Source: Salipiger mucosus DSM 16094
GTDB taxonomy: Bacteria; Pseudomonadota; Alphaproteobacteria; Rhodobacterales; Rhodobacteraceae
Reading direction: 5' to 3'
Length of the DNA stretch: 64,000 nucleotides
Assembly (NCBI RefSeq): GCF_000442255.1
Contig: NZ_KE557276.1
Coordinates: 58,835-122,834 of the forward strand
The notes beneath the pieces are model-generated. The model ran no database searches, was not told the DNA's origin, and was given only the letters and a program-made list of their open reading frames with translations. The position numbers and the translations under genes were made by a program. Positions 25,923 through 34,311 of the stretch are shown one piece after another (within the stretch, counting starts at the first letter, position 1; every line of letters starts with the position of its first letter).

Positions 25923-25951
25923 TTGAAAATCGTTCGCAATGGGCGCATATG
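25923..25951 (+). promoter_or_regulatory. Sigma-70-type promoter of the infA operon
   Basis: A -35 TTGAAA (25923-25928), a 17-base spacer and a -10 CATATG (25946-25951) lie 46 bases upstream of the infA ATG. This is the best housekeeping-type promoter I can see in the window. Confidence 0.6.
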
Positions 25952-25996
25952 ATCGGCGTTCCGCGACAGAGCGGATCCGCACAGCAAGGAGACACC

Positions 25997-26215
25997 ATGG
26001 CCAAGGAAGACACTCTCGAATTCCCCGGCGTCGTGAAGGAACTCCTGCCCAACGCGACTTTCCGGGTCGAGCTCGAGAACGGCCATGAAATCATCGCGCA
26101 CACGGCAGGCAAGATGCGCAAGAACCGCATCCGCGTTCTGGCCGGCGACAAGGTCCAGGTCGAAATGACCCCCTACGATCTGACCAAGGGTCGGATCAAC
26201 TACCGCTTCAAGTAA
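25997..26215 (+). CDS. infA: Translation initiation factor IF-1
   Basis: A 72-residue S1/OB-fold protein that binds the 30S A site during initiation. It is a full-length, highly conserved IF-1 (starts [20 protein letters not shown] and ends [10 protein letters not shown]). AAGGAG lies seven bases upstream of the ATG. It leads an operon with maf, an RNase E/G gene and yacG, a common alphaproteobacterial arrangement. Confidence 0.98.
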   Translation: MAKEDTLEFPGVVKELLPNATFRVELENGHEIIAHTAGKMRKNRIRVLAGDKVQVEMTPYDLTKGRINYRFK

Positions 26216-26217
26216 TC

Positions 26218-26829
26218 GTGCGCGACGGGCTGACCGGCGAAGGCCCGGCGCCGCGACTGATTCTCGGCTCGGGCAGTCCGCGCCGACGCGACCTGCTTGC
26301 GCAGCTCGGCGTCGAGGCGCATGACGTCCGTCCTCCCGACATCGACGAGGATCCGCGCGACGGCGAACTGCCGCGGCCCTACTGCGTGCGCATCGCGCGG
26401 GAGAAGGCCGAGGCGATCGAGGCCGGCGCGGACGAGATCGTGCTCTCGGCCGATACGACCGTCGCCATGGGCCGCCGCATTCTCGGCAAGCCCGCCGATG
26501 CGGGCGAGGCGGCCGAGTTCCTGACAAAGCTTTCCGGGCGGCGCCACCGCGTCATCACCGCCGTCGCCGTGCGGCGCGGCGACAAGGTCTGGGAGCGCGA
26601 CGTGGTCACGCAGGTGAAGATGAAACCGCTCTCGAACGAGGAGCTGAACGCCTATCTCGCCAGCGAGGATTGGCGCGGGAAGGCGGGCGGCTACGGCATC
26701 CAGGGACCCGCGGGGGCCTTCATCCCGTGGATCAACGGCTCCTTCACGGCCGTCGTCGGACTGCCGCTGGCCGAGACGGCCGGGCTGCTGCAGGCGGCGG
26801 GATACCCGCTCTACGGGACCGTGGCATGA
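26218..26829 (+). CDS. maf: Maf nucleoside-triphosphate pyrophosphatase
   Basis: A 203-residue house-cleaning pyrophosphatase that hydrolyses non-canonical or excess nucleoside triphosphates. Signatures: [18 protein letters not shown] at the N-terminus, [20 protein letters not shown] with the catalytic Asp, [14 protein letters not shown] and a C-terminal [16 protein letters not shown]. It starts with GTG two bases after the infA stop. Its stop overlaps the ATG of the RNase gene (ATGA). Confidence 0.92.
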   Translation: MRDGLTGEGPAPRLILGSGSPRRRDLLAQLGVEAHDVRPPDIDEDPRDGELPRPYCVRIAREKAEAIEAGADEIVLSADTTVAMGRRILGKPADAGEAAEFLTKLSGRRHRVITAVAVRRGDKVWERDVVTQVKMKPLSNEELNAYLASEDWRGKAGGYGIQGPAGAFIPWINGSFTAVVGLPLAETAGLLQAAGYPLYGTVA

Positions 26830-27843
26830 AGGGACGGACCATCGCGCTCGACACCCTGGACGGGGCCGAGGCCGCCGCGCTGATCGTGGACGGGCAGCTG
26901 CACGATCTGCTGATCGACACCGACCGGCCGCGCCCGGGCACCATCTATCGCGGCATCGCCGAGCGCCCGATGAAGGGGCAGGGCGGCATGTTCCTGCGCA
27001 CGCCGGACGGCAAGGCCTTCCTGCGGCAGGTCAAGGGCCTGAGCCCCGGCGAGCCTCTGCTGGTGCAGGTCACGGGCTTTGCCGAGCCCGGCAAGGCGAT
27101 CCCGGTCACGACCCGGCTGCTGTTCAAGTCACGCTATGCCATCGTCACGCCCGGCGCGCCGGGGCTGAACGTCTCGCGCCAGATCAAGGACGACGACACG
27201 CGCGACGCGCTGCTCGGCATCGCGCACGAGGTCATGGAGGGGGATCACGGGGCTCATCCTGCGCTCCTCCTGCGCGGGGGCGGACGAGGACGACATCGCC
27301 GCCGACATCGTGGCGACCTGCCGGATCTGCGAACAGGTGCTGGCCGATGCCTCGGGCGAGGCCGAGGTGCTGGTCGAGGGCGACGGGGCGCAGGCGCTGG
27401 CCTGGCGCGAATGGGACGCGCCGGACGTCGATGCCGATCCGGGGGCCTTCGAGCGCCACGGCGTGCACGAGATGATCGACGCCCTGCGCCGCCCGCTGGT
27501 GCCGCTGCCGGGCGGCGGGTCGATGTGCATCGAGCCCACGCGCGCGCTGGTGGCGGTCGACGTGAACACCGGCGGCGACACCTCGCCGGCGGCAGGGCTG
27601 AAGGCCAACATGGCCGCGCTGCGCGAACTGCCGCGCCAGCTGCGGCTGCGGGGCCTCGGCGGGCAGGTGATCGTCGATCCCGCGCCCGCGCCCAAGAAGG
27701 ACCGCAAGCAGATGGAACAGGTCCTGCGCGCCGCGCTGCGCCAGGACGAGATGGAAACGGTGCTCGCCGGCTGGACGCAGCTGGGGCTCATGGAGCTGCA
27801 GCGCAAGCGCGAGCGGGTGCCCCTGCACGAGGTGCTGGGATGA
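26826..27843 (+). CDS. Ribonuclease E/G family protein, frameshifted
   Basis: A short (about 338-residue) RNase E/G-type endoribonuclease as found after maf in Rhodobacteraceae. The N-terminal S1-like half includes [20 protein letters not shown]; the catalytic half shows both metal-binding Asp motifs, [16 protein letters not shown] and [10 protein letters not shown]. The frame breaks at a run of five G (27239-27243): with four, the frame would read [15 protein letters not shown] and continue without a stop to 27843. One extra base, likely a sequencing error. It would help rRNA or mRNA processing. The stop overlaps yacG by four bases. Confidence 0.82.
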
Positions 27844-28040
27844 GCTGCCCGATCTGCGGCAACGAGACCGCGAAGACCTATCGCCCCTTCTGCTCGCGGC
27901 GCTGCGCGGATCTGGACCTCGCGAAGTGGCTCAAGGGCGACTACGCGGTGCCCTCGCGCGATCCGCAGGACATCGAGGAGGCCTTCGAGGCCGCCGAACG
28001 GGCCGCCCTGCGCGGCGATGACGACCAGACAAAGCATTGA
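27840..28040 (+). CDS. yacG: DNA gyrase inhibitor YacG (zinc-binding)
   Basis: A 66-residue protein with a four-Cys zinc site: MSCPICGNE gives Cys3 and Cys6, and FCSRRCADLDLAKWLKGDY gives the second pair. YacG of E. coli binds GyrB and blocks DNA binding; the role here is by family. It overlaps the RNase stop by four bases and closes the infA operon. Confidence 0.92.
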   Translation: MSCPICGNETAKTYRPFCSRRCADLDLAKWLKGDYAVPSRDPQDIEEAFEAAERAALRGDDDQTKH

Positions 28041-28042
28041 GC

Positions 28043-29290
28043 ATGATCACCCCCGAGCTTCTGACCGAGATCCGCGGGCGCTTTGCCCATGTCGAGGAAT
28101 GCCCCTTCACCGGGCCGCGCGTGTTCTTCGAGAACGCCGGGGGCGCGCTGACGCTGAAGTCCGTGGTCGAGACCTCGGCGCGCTTCGCCGCGATTCCCGA
28201 CAACCAGGGCCGGGCCAACGCGGCCTCCGGCGCGCTGATGGAGATCATCTCCAAGGCCAAGGAGGACGCGCGCGCCTTCCTCGGCGCCTCGGGCGGGGCG
28301 GTCTTCGTGGGCGAGAGCGGCACCGAGCTGCTGTTCCGGCTGATCGCCGATGCCTGCCTGGGCACGGGGCCGGGCAAGGTGCTGGGCTCGACGGTGGAAC
28401 ACCCCGCCTCGCGCAGCGCCTGCGCGCGCTGGGCCGAGGTCGCGGGCAAGGACTATGTCCAGGTGCCGCACGACGACGCCACGGGGCGGGTCACGGCCGA
28501 GGCCTATGCCGAACATGTCACGCCCGACGTGAAGGTGGCGACGATCCTGCACACCTCGCCGGTGACGGGCATGGCGATGGACGTGCCGGCCATCGCCGCG
28601 GCGATCCGTGCGGTGGCGCCCGAGGCGATCATCGTGGTCGACGGCATCCAGCACGCCTGCCACGGCGGGATCGACATCGAGGCCTGCGGCATCGACGGCT
28701 ACGTCATCTCGCCCTACAAGGTCTTCTCGCGCCACGGCTACGGGCTGGCCTGGGCCTCGGATAGGCTGACGGCGCTGCCGCACGATGCGCTCAAGGGCGG
28801 CCCGGCGGGCAGCTGGGAGCTGGGCACGCGAGACACGGGCGCCTACGCGACCTTTTCGGACGTGGTGGAATATTTCGAGTGGCTGGGAGCGCAGGTCTCG
28901 GAAGCGCCCGACCCGCGCGGGCGGATCGAGGCTGCGGGCCGCGCGATCCACGATCACGAGACACGCCTGACCGACGCGATGCTGCACGGCACCGGCAACC
29001 TCGCGGGCCTCGCCGAGATGCCGGGGGTCGAGGTCGTGGGCGGCGTCGAGAACCCGGCGCGCGAGGGGCTGGTGAGCTTCTGGGCCAAGGGGCGGCCCTC
29101 GCCCGAGGTCGTGAGCGCGCTGGAGGGGCACGGCATCCGCGTGCACACGCGCAAGGCGGATCATTACTCGGGCAACATCCTCGATCCGCTGGGGCAGGCG
29201 GACTGCGTGCGCGTGTCGCTGGCCCACTACAACACCGAGGCCGAGGTGGCGGCATTCCTGGGCGCGATGAAGGAGATCCTCGCGGCCTGA
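28043..29290 (+). CDS. Class V aminotransferase-fold PLP enzyme (cysteine-desulfurase-like)
   Basis: A 415-residue fold-type I PLP enzyme. The internal aldimine Lys226 lies in ISPYKVFSRHGYG, with Asp200 and His204 in VVDGIQHACHG holding the cofactor. The N-terminus (FFENAGGALTLKSVV) fits class V enzymes. It lacks the loop Cys of canonical IscS/SufS desulfurases as far as I can see, so a lyase, epimerase or desulfurase of a free amino acid is possible. The ATG at 28043 is used; a TTG two codons earlier overlaps the yacG stop. A dispersed repeat follows. Confidence 0.8.
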   Translation: MITPELLTEIRGRFAHVEECPFTGPRVFFENAGGALTLKSVVETSARFAAIPDNQGRANAASGALMEIISKAKEDARAFLGASGGAVFVGESGTELLFRLIADACLGTGPGKVLGSTVEHPASRSACARWAEVAGKDYVQVPHDDATGRVTAEAYAEHVTPDVKVATILHTSPVTGMAMDVPAIAAAIRAVAPEAIIVVDGIQHACHGGIDIEACGIDGYVISPYKVFSRHGYGLAWASDRLTALPHDALKGGPAGSWELGTRDTGAYATFSDVVEYFEWLGAQVSEAPDPRGRIEAAGRAIHDHETRLTDAMLHGTGNLAGLAEMPGVEVVGGVENPAREGLVSFWAKGRPSPEVVSALEGHGIRVHTRKADHYSGNILDPLGQADCVRVSLAHYNTEAEVAAFLGAMKEILAA

Positions 29291-29305
29291 GGTTGCGCCG
29301 CGGCT

Positions 29306-29415
29306 GCGCCGCGTCGCCCGGGGGCGCGCACCTGCGGTGCGCGCAGAGGGGCCAGCCCCTCTGCCGCCTGCGGCGGCATTCACCCCGGCGTATTTGGACC
29401 AAGAAGAAGGTGCGC
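29306..29415 (-). repeat. Dispersed intergenic element, copy 2 (inverted)
   Basis: On the minus strand it reads TTCTTCTTGGTCC, then AAATACGCCGGGGTGAATGC, followed by a GC-rich hairpin and the 8-bp stem-loop CAGAGGGGCCAGCCCCTCTG (a palindrome on either strand, 29343-29362). It fills most of the 197-base gap between the class V PLP gene and pxpB. Confidence 0.65.
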
Positions 29416-29487
29416 GGGCCGCGCCCGCTTGCGGCGGGGGCGCGTTTGGCCGACACTTGGGGTATCCCGAGGGCAGGAGTGCTGTGC

Positions 29488-30228
29488 ATGTCGCCGGAAT
29501 CAGGCCATTTTCCCATGATCCGCACCGTCGGCACCGACGGCATGCTGGTGAGCTTCGGCGACCGGCTGTCGGAGGCGGCGAACCGGGCCGCGCTGGCCTT
29601 TCGCGCGGCGGTGGAGCGCGCGGGCTGGTCGGGGGTCGAGGAGACCTCGTCGTCGCTGGTTTCGGCCTACCTGCGGTTCGATCCGCTGGGGCTGTCGCAT
29701 GCCGACCTGACGGCGCGACTGCAGGACTTGATCGCGGATCGCGACTGGCTGGAGGCGCCGCTGCCCGAGGGGCGGCGGCTGCACCGGATCCCGACCTGCT
29801 ACGGCGGCGAGAGCGGGCCTCAGCTGGCCGAGGCGGCTGAGGCGGCCGGGATGAGTGAAGCGGAGGCCGTCGAGTCGCTCTCTGGCGCGCGGGTGCGGGT
29901 GACGGCGCTGGGCTTCGCGCCCGGCCAGCCCTACCTGGGCGAGTTGCCGGAGGCCTGGGACATCCCGCGCCAGCAGGACCTGACGCCGCAGGTGCCGAAG
30001 GGGGCGCTGGTGCTGGCGATCCGGCAGTTCGTGATCTTTTCCGTCACCGCGCCGACGGGCTGGCGCCAGGTGGGCCAGACGGCGGCGCCGCTCTTTCGCA
30101 TGGGCGACGAGCGGCCTTTCCTTCTGGCGCCGGGGGACGAGGTGATCTTTCCGGCCGTTTCGGAGGCCGAGTTCGCGAACATGCGCGCGGAGGCCGCGGG
30201 CGGCGCGAGCTGGGAGGCGCTGTCATGA
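29488..30228 (+). CDS. pxpB: 5-oxoprolinase subunit PxpB (KipI-like)
   Basis: A 246-residue subunit of the ATP-dependent prokaryotic 5-oxoprolinase, which with PxpA and PxpC opens 5-oxoproline (pyroglutamate) to glutamate. Family signs: GDRLSEAANRAAL, IPTCYGGESGPQL and LGFAPGQPYLGELP, followed by TPQVPKGALVLA and GWRQVGQTAAPLF. AGGAG at 29475-29479 supports the ATG at 29488; a second ATG at 29515 is possible. The stop overlaps the pxpC start by four bases. Confidence 0.92.
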   Translation: MSPESGHFPMIRTVGTDGMLVSFGDRLSEAANRAALAFRAAVERAGWSGVEETSSSLVSAYLRFDPLGLSHADLTARLQDLIADRDWLEAPLPEGRRLHRIPTCYGGESGPQLAEAAEAAGMSEAEAVESLSGARVRVTALGFAPGQPYLGELPEAWDIPRQQDLTPQVPKGALVLAIRQFVIFSVTAPTGWRQVGQTAAPLFRMGDERPFLLAPGDEVIFPAVSEAEFANMRAEAAGGASWEALS

Positions 30229-31238
30229 GCGCTGCACTGATCGTCCGCGAGGCAGGCCCGCAGCTGACGCTGCAGGACATGGGCCGGCCTGGCTGGATCG
30301 CCTACGGGCTGTCGCGCGGCGGGGCCATGGACCGGCTCGCGCTGGCCGAGGGGGCGGCGCTGCTGGGGCAGCCCCTTGGCACGGCGCTGGAGATGGGGGG
30401 CCTGGGCGGCGCCTTCGAGGCGACCGAGGCGATGCGCGTCGCGCTGACCGGGGCGCCGATGCGCGCGAGCATCGACGGCACGCCGGTCGAGTGGCATGCG
30501 GCGCATCTGTTGCCGGCGGGCGCGGTGCTGGAGATCGGGCCGGTGACCGCCGGGGCCTGGGGCTACCTGAGCCTGGGCGGCGGCTTTGACGAGCCCGAAG
30601 TTCTGGGCGCGCAGTCGGCGCATCTGACGGCCAACCTCGGGGCGCGCATCGTGGCGGGTGCGCGGCTCGCGGTGGGGCCGGACCGGGGCGGCGAGACAGG
30701 CCGGCGCATCAGGGCCGAGGACCGGTTTTCCGGCGGCACGCTGCGGGTGGTCGAGAGCCTGCAGACGCATCTGTTCCCCGAGGAGCAGCGCGCGCGCTTC
30801 GGGCAGGAGGGCTTCACCCGCGACCAGCGCGCCAACCGGATGGGCGTGAAGGTGGTGCCCGATGGCGCGGGTTATGGCGTCGAGGGCGGGCTTTCGGTGG
30901 TCTCGGAGGTCATCAGCCCGGGGGACATCCAGATCACCGGCGACGGGGCGCCCTTCGTGCTGATGGCGGAATGCCAGACCACAGGCGGCTACCCGCGGCT
31001 GGCGACGGTGATACCCGCCGACCTGCCGCGCGTGGCGCAGGCGCCGGCGGGGGCGAAGCTGGGCTTTCGCTTCGTCACGCTCGAGGAGGCGCTGGAGGCG
31101 GAGGCCGCACGCCGTCGGGCGCTGAAGGAGCTGCCGCGCCGCGTCGAGGCGCTGGTGCGCGATCCTGCCGACGTGCCGGATCTTCTGAGCCACAAGCTCG
31201 TCAGCGGCTTTTCCAGCGGCGAGCACCACGACCACTGA
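30225..31238 (+). CDS. pxpC: 5-oxoprolinase subunit PxpC (biotin-dependent carboxyltransferase-like domain)
   Basis: A 337-residue partner of PxpB with the KipA / urea-amidolyase-like fold. Typical stretches: TLQDMGRPGWIAYGLSRGGAMD at the N-terminus, GYLSLGGGFDEPEVLGAQS, DQRANRMGVKVV, VSEVISPGDIQITGDG and CQTTGGYPRLATVIPAD. It acts as a heteromer with PxpB and supplies part of the ATP-dependent activity. It is 13 bases from pxpA. Confidence 0.93.
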   Translation: MSAALIVREAGPQLTLQDMGRPGWIAYGLSRGGAMDRLALAEGAALLGQPLGTALEMGGLGGAFEATEAMRVALTGAPMRASIDGTPVEWHAAHLLPAGAVLEIGPVTAGAWGYLSLGGGFDEPEVLGAQSAHLTANLGARIVAGARLAVGPDRGGETGRRIRAEDRFSGGTLRVVESLQTHLFPEEQRARFGQEGFTRDQRANRMGVKVVPDGAGYGVEGGLSVVSEVISPGDIQITGDGAPFVLMAECQTTGGYPRLATVIPADLPRVAQAPAGAKLGFRFVTLEEALEAEAARRRALKELPRRVEALVRDPADVPDLLSHKLVSGFSSGEHHDH

Positions 31239-31251
31239 GGGAGAGAGCGAG

Positions 31252-32028
31252 ATGACGAGCGTCGATCTGAACGCGGACATGGGCGAAAGCTACGGCCCCT
31301 GGGTGATGGGGCAGGACGCGGCGCTGCTCGAGGTCATCACCTCGGCCAATATTGCCTGCGGCTTCCACGCCGGCGACTGGGACGTGATGGCCGCGACCAT
31401 GCGCACGGCGGTCTCGCGCGGCACCGGGATCGGCGCGCATCCCGGCTTTCCCGACATGCAGGGGTTCGGCCGGCGGCGCATGCATGTGCCGCCCGACAGC
31501 CTGCGCAACCTCGTGGCCTACCAGCTGGGCGCGGCGCGTGCGCTGGCGCAGACGGCAGGGGGCGAGGTGCGTCACCTCAAGCTGCACGGCGCGCTGGCCA
31601 ACATGTGCGCCGAGGACGCGGCGCTGGCGCGCGCGGCCTACGAGGGGGCGCTCTCGGTCGATCCGGAGATCATCGTCATGGTGCTGGCCGCCACCGCGCA
31701 GCAGGAGGCCGTCGAGGCGCTGGGCTGCCGCTGGGCCGGCGAGATATTCGCTGACCGCGCCTACAACGATGACGCGACGCTGGTGGACCGCAGCCAGCCG
31801 GGGGCGGTGATCCATGACCCCGAGCAGGCTGCGCGGCGCATGGTCGAGATGGTGCAGGCGGGTGCGATCGTCACCGAGAGCGGCAAGCGCATCCCGGCGG
31901 CGGTCGACACGATCTGCCTGCATGGCGACGGCAAGACCGCGCTCGAGATCGCGCGCAGCGTGCGCGGCGCGCTGGAGGGCGCGGGCGTCACGCTCGAGGT
32001 CTTCTCGGGGCGCACCGGCGCGGTCTGA
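31252..32028 (+). CDS. pxpA: 5-oxoprolinase subunit PxpA (LamB/YcsF family)
   Basis: A 258-residue subunit carrying the amidohydrolase-like active site. It begins VDLNADMGESYGPWVMG and shows SANIACGFHAGDWDVM, GAHPGFPDMQGFGRR, EVRHLKLHGAL and a C-terminal DTICLHGDGKTALEIA, all family hallmarks. GAGAGAG precedes the ATG. It closes the pxpBCA operon and converges on znuA with a perfect hairpin between the stops. Confidence 0.95.
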   Translation: MTSVDLNADMGESYGPWVMGQDAALLEVITSANIACGFHAGDWDVMAATMRTAVSRGTGIGAHPGFPDMQGFGRRRMHVPPDSLRNLVAYQLGAARALAQTAGGEVRHLKLHGALANMCAEDAALARAAYEGALSVDPEIIVMVLAATAQQEAVEALGCRWAGEIFADRAYNDDATLVDRSQPGAVIHDPEQAARRMVEMVQAGAIVTESGKRIPAAVDTICLHGDGKTALEIARSVRGALEGAGVTLEVFSGRTGAV

Positions 32029-32039
32029 GCGCCGGTGCG
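32011..32039. terminator. Perfect hairpin between convergent pxpA and znuA
   Basis: CGCACCGGCGC (32011-32021) and GCGCCGGTGCG (32029-32039) form an 11-bp perfect stem with a 7-base loop that contains the pxpA stop codon. There is no T-run, so it may stall polymerase or protect the 3' ends of both messages. Confidence 0.5.
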
Positions 32040-32048
32040 GGGGCTGTC

Positions 32049-33025
32049 CTAGTCCGCCGCGCAATCGGCGATGCGGCCGGCGAGCTCGGAGATCAGTTCC
32101 GGGTAGAAGCCCGCGCCGGTGGTCAGCGTGGCTCCCAGCGGGTCGAGCTCGGCCACGGGCAGCTCCGTGCCCTGGCTCACGGTGGCGACGAGGCGCGGGT
32201 CGAACTGCGGCTCGGCGAAGATGCAGGTGACGCCGGCCTCGGCGGCCGCCTCGCGCAGTTCGGCCAGCCGGCCGGGGCTGGGCGGCGTCGCGGCCGAGAC
32301 CTGGATCGCGCCCACCACCTGCAACTCGAAGGAGGCCTCGAGGTACTGGTAGGCGTCGTGGAAGACGATGTAGCGATCCTCGTGATGCGGAGCGAGGGTC
32401 TCGCGGGCCTGCGCGACGGTGCTCTCGAGCGTGGCGCGGGCCGCCTCGGCATTGGCCGCGTAGGTTTCGGCGTTCTCGGGGTCGGTCTCGGCCAGCACGG
32501 TCGCGATATGGTCGAGCCAGGCCGCGGCGTTGTCGGGCGAGAGCCAGAGGTGCGGATCGTCCGGGCCGTGGGCGTGGCCGGCATGGGCGTCTTCCTCGTG
32601 TGCGTGCTCCTCCTCGGCGTGGCCGTGGTCGTCATGGTCTTCGTGATCGTGATGGCCATGCGGCGCTTCCTGCGCGCCGAAAACGGCCGCCTCACGGCTG
32701 GGCAGGTGCCCGGTGCCCGGCGCTTCGCCAAGCGTGACCACGCGCGAATCGCCGGCGATGGAGCCGATCTTGCGGCCGAGGTCCGGCGTGAGGGCCTCAC
32801 CCACCCAGAAGACGACCTCGGCGTTCTGCAGGGCGCGCGCCTCGGAGGGCTTCAGCGCGTAGCCGTGCGGCGAGGTGGCGGGCGGCACCAGCAGACCCGG
32901 TTCGCCGAGTTCGCCTATGACATCGGCGACGAGGCCATGGACCGGGGCGATGTCGGCGACGACGGCGGGGGGCTCGGCCGCCAGGGGGCTCGCGACGAAA
33001 AGGGCGGGAGGACGCGACGCAGCAT
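32049..33025 (-). CDS. znuA: Zinc ABC transporter substrate-binding protein, frameshifted near the start
   Basis: A periplasmic zinc-capture protein of the ABC Zn/Mn cluster. The body shows TSPHGYALKPSEARAL, a His/Asp/Glu-rich loop of about 30 residues (HGHHDHEDHDDHGHAEEEHA) typical of ZnuA, DPHLWLSPDNAAAW and YIVFHDAYQYLEASF. The ATG at 33025 with AAGGAGA upstream begins a signal peptide (MLRRVLPP) that falls out of frame near 32998-33007; adding one base would lead into VASPLAAEPPAVVADIAPVH and on to the main frame. I take this as a likely sequence error. It diverges from zur across two Zur-like boxes. Confidence 0.85.
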
Positions 33026-33038
33026 GCAGTCTCCTTGT

Positions 33039-33056
33039 GTGATGTTATAACGTCAC
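33039..33056. promoter_or_regulatory. Zur-box-like palindrome 1 in the znuA / zur divergent region
   Basis: GTGATGTTATAACGTCAC is a near-perfect 18-bp palindrome around TTATAA, in an AT-rich gap between znuA and zur. Its core agrees with the alphaproteobacterial Zur site built around TGTTATAACA. It lies 14 bases upstream of the znuA start codon. Confidence 0.65.
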
Positions 33057-33075
33057 ATCGGTTGCTACTGGAAAC

Positions 33076-33088
33076 GATATAACATATC
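33076..33088. promoter_or_regulatory. Zur-box-like inverted repeat 2 near the zur start
   Basis: GATAT-AAC-ATATC has perfect 5-bp arms; on the minus strand it extends to GATATGTTATATCG, close to the alphaproteobacterial Zur consensus. It lies 21 bases before the zur ATG, so zur-znuCB is probably autoregulated. Confidence 0.65.
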
Positions 33089-33109
33089 AACCCCTGCAAA
33101 GGAGATCGC

Positions 33110-33589
33110 ATGGACCCGCTTGGATTCGCTCCCCACGATCATGGCAGCTGCATCGCAGACGGCCTCGCCTCGGTCGAGCGGGCCTGCGCCGCGCAGGCAC
33201 TCTCGCTCACGCCGCAGCGCCGCCGCGTGCTCGAGATCCTGCTTCAGGAGCATCGTGCCATGGGCGCCTACGAGGTGCTGGACGTGCTGCGCGCCGAGAA
33301 GTCGGGCGCCCAGCCGCCGACGGTGTACCGCGCGCTCGACTTCCTGACGACGCATGGCTTCGCGCACAAGATCGAGCGGCTGAACGCCTTCGTCGCCTGC
33401 ACGCATCCGGGCGAGCGTCACGCGCCCGCCTTCCTGATCTGCCGCACCTGCGGGACGGTGGCCGAGATGCCCTCGCGCGCCATCGCCGGCGCCGTGCGCG
33501 AGGCGGCCGCGGACCTGGGCTTCCTCCCCGAGCGCATGGTGGTCGAGGCCGAGGGCCTCTGCCCGGCCTGCCGGGAGCGCGCCGCATGA
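33110..33589 (+). CDS. zur: Zinc uptake regulator Zur (Fur family)
   Basis: A 159-residue Fur-family repressor. The winged-helix part reads LTPQRRRVLEILLQEHRAMGAYEVLDVL and PPTVYRALDFLTTHGF; the structural zinc site is formed by the pairs CRTCG and CPAC, and HAPAFLIC replaces the HHDH of iron/manganese sensors. Zinc-bound Zur should shut znuA and its own operon through the palindromes upstream. It overlaps znuC by four bases. Confidence 0.93.
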   Translation: MDPLGFAPHDHGSCIADGLASVERACAAQALSLTPQRRRVLEILLQEHRAMGAYEVLDVLRAEKSGAQPPTVYRALDFLTTHGFAHKIERLNAFVACTHPGERHAPAFLICRTCGTVAEMPSRAIAGAVREAAADLGFLPERMVVEAEGLCPACRERAA

Positions 33590-34311
33590 GCCTGCTGAGT
33601 GCGCGCGACCTGCAGGTGACGCTGGGCGGCCACGGGGTGCTGCAGGGCGTCGATTTCCATATCGATCCGGGCGAGATCGTCACCATCGTGGGGCCCAACG
33701 GGTCCGGCAAGTCGACGCTGCTGCGCAGCCTGATCGGCGCGGTGCGTCTCGACCGGGGAAGCGTCACCCGCGCGCCGGGGCTGCGGCTGGGCTACGTGCC
33801 GCAGGCGCTGCGCATCGACCCGACGCTGCCGATGACCGTGCGCCGCTTCCTGTCGCTGCCCGCCCGGGTCGAGACCGCGACGGCCCGCACCGCGTTGCGC
33901 GAGGCCGGCGCCGAGGCGCTGGAGGGCCGCCAGATGGCGGGCCTCTCCGGCGGCCAGTTCCAGCGCGTGCTGCTCGCGCGCGCGCTGCTGAACGAGCCGC
34001 AGGTGCTGCTGCTCGACGAGCCGACGCAGGGACTGGACCAGCCCGGCTCCGCCGCCTTTTACCGCCGGATCGAGGAGATCCGCGCCCACCTCGGCTGCGC
34101 CGTCGTCATGGTCAGCCACGAGCTGCACGTCGTCATGAGCGCCTCGGACCGGGTGGTCTGCCTCAACGGCCATGTCTGCTGCGAGGGCCACCCCGAAACG
34201 GTGGCACAGGCGGCGGAGTACCGCGCGCTCTTCGGCACCGGCACCCACGGGGCACTGGCGCTCTACCGCCACGAACACACCCACAGCCACGATCACGCGG
34301 ACGCTTCCTGA
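33586..34311 (+). CDS. znuC: Zinc ABC transporter ATP-binding protein
   Basis: A 241-residue ABC ATPase that powers zinc import. Walker A GPNGSGKST, Q-loop region YVPQALRID, signature LSGGQFQR, Walker B VLLLDEPTQ and H-loop VSHELHVV are all intact. The C-terminal tail ends His-rich (HEHTHSHDHADAS), a feature linked to zinc transporters. It stops one base before the znuB start. Confidence 0.95.
   Translation: MSLLSARDLQVTLGGHGVLQGVDFHIDPGEIVTIVGPNGSGKSTLLRSLIGAVRLDRGSVTRAPGLRLGYVPQALRIDPTLPMTVRRFLSLPARVETATARTALREAGAEALEGRQMAGLSGGQFQRVLLARALLNEPQVLLLDEPTQGLDQPGSAAFYRRIEEIRAHLGCAVVMVSHELHVVMSASDRVVCLNGHVCCEGHPETVAQAAEYRALFGTGTHGALALYRHEHTHSHDHADAS

Noticed and set aside
32797-33111. A small leftward gene overlapping the znuA start region
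   Set aside because: It is an alternative frame through the znuA signal region and the Zur boxes, Arg/Pro-rich, without coding signs.
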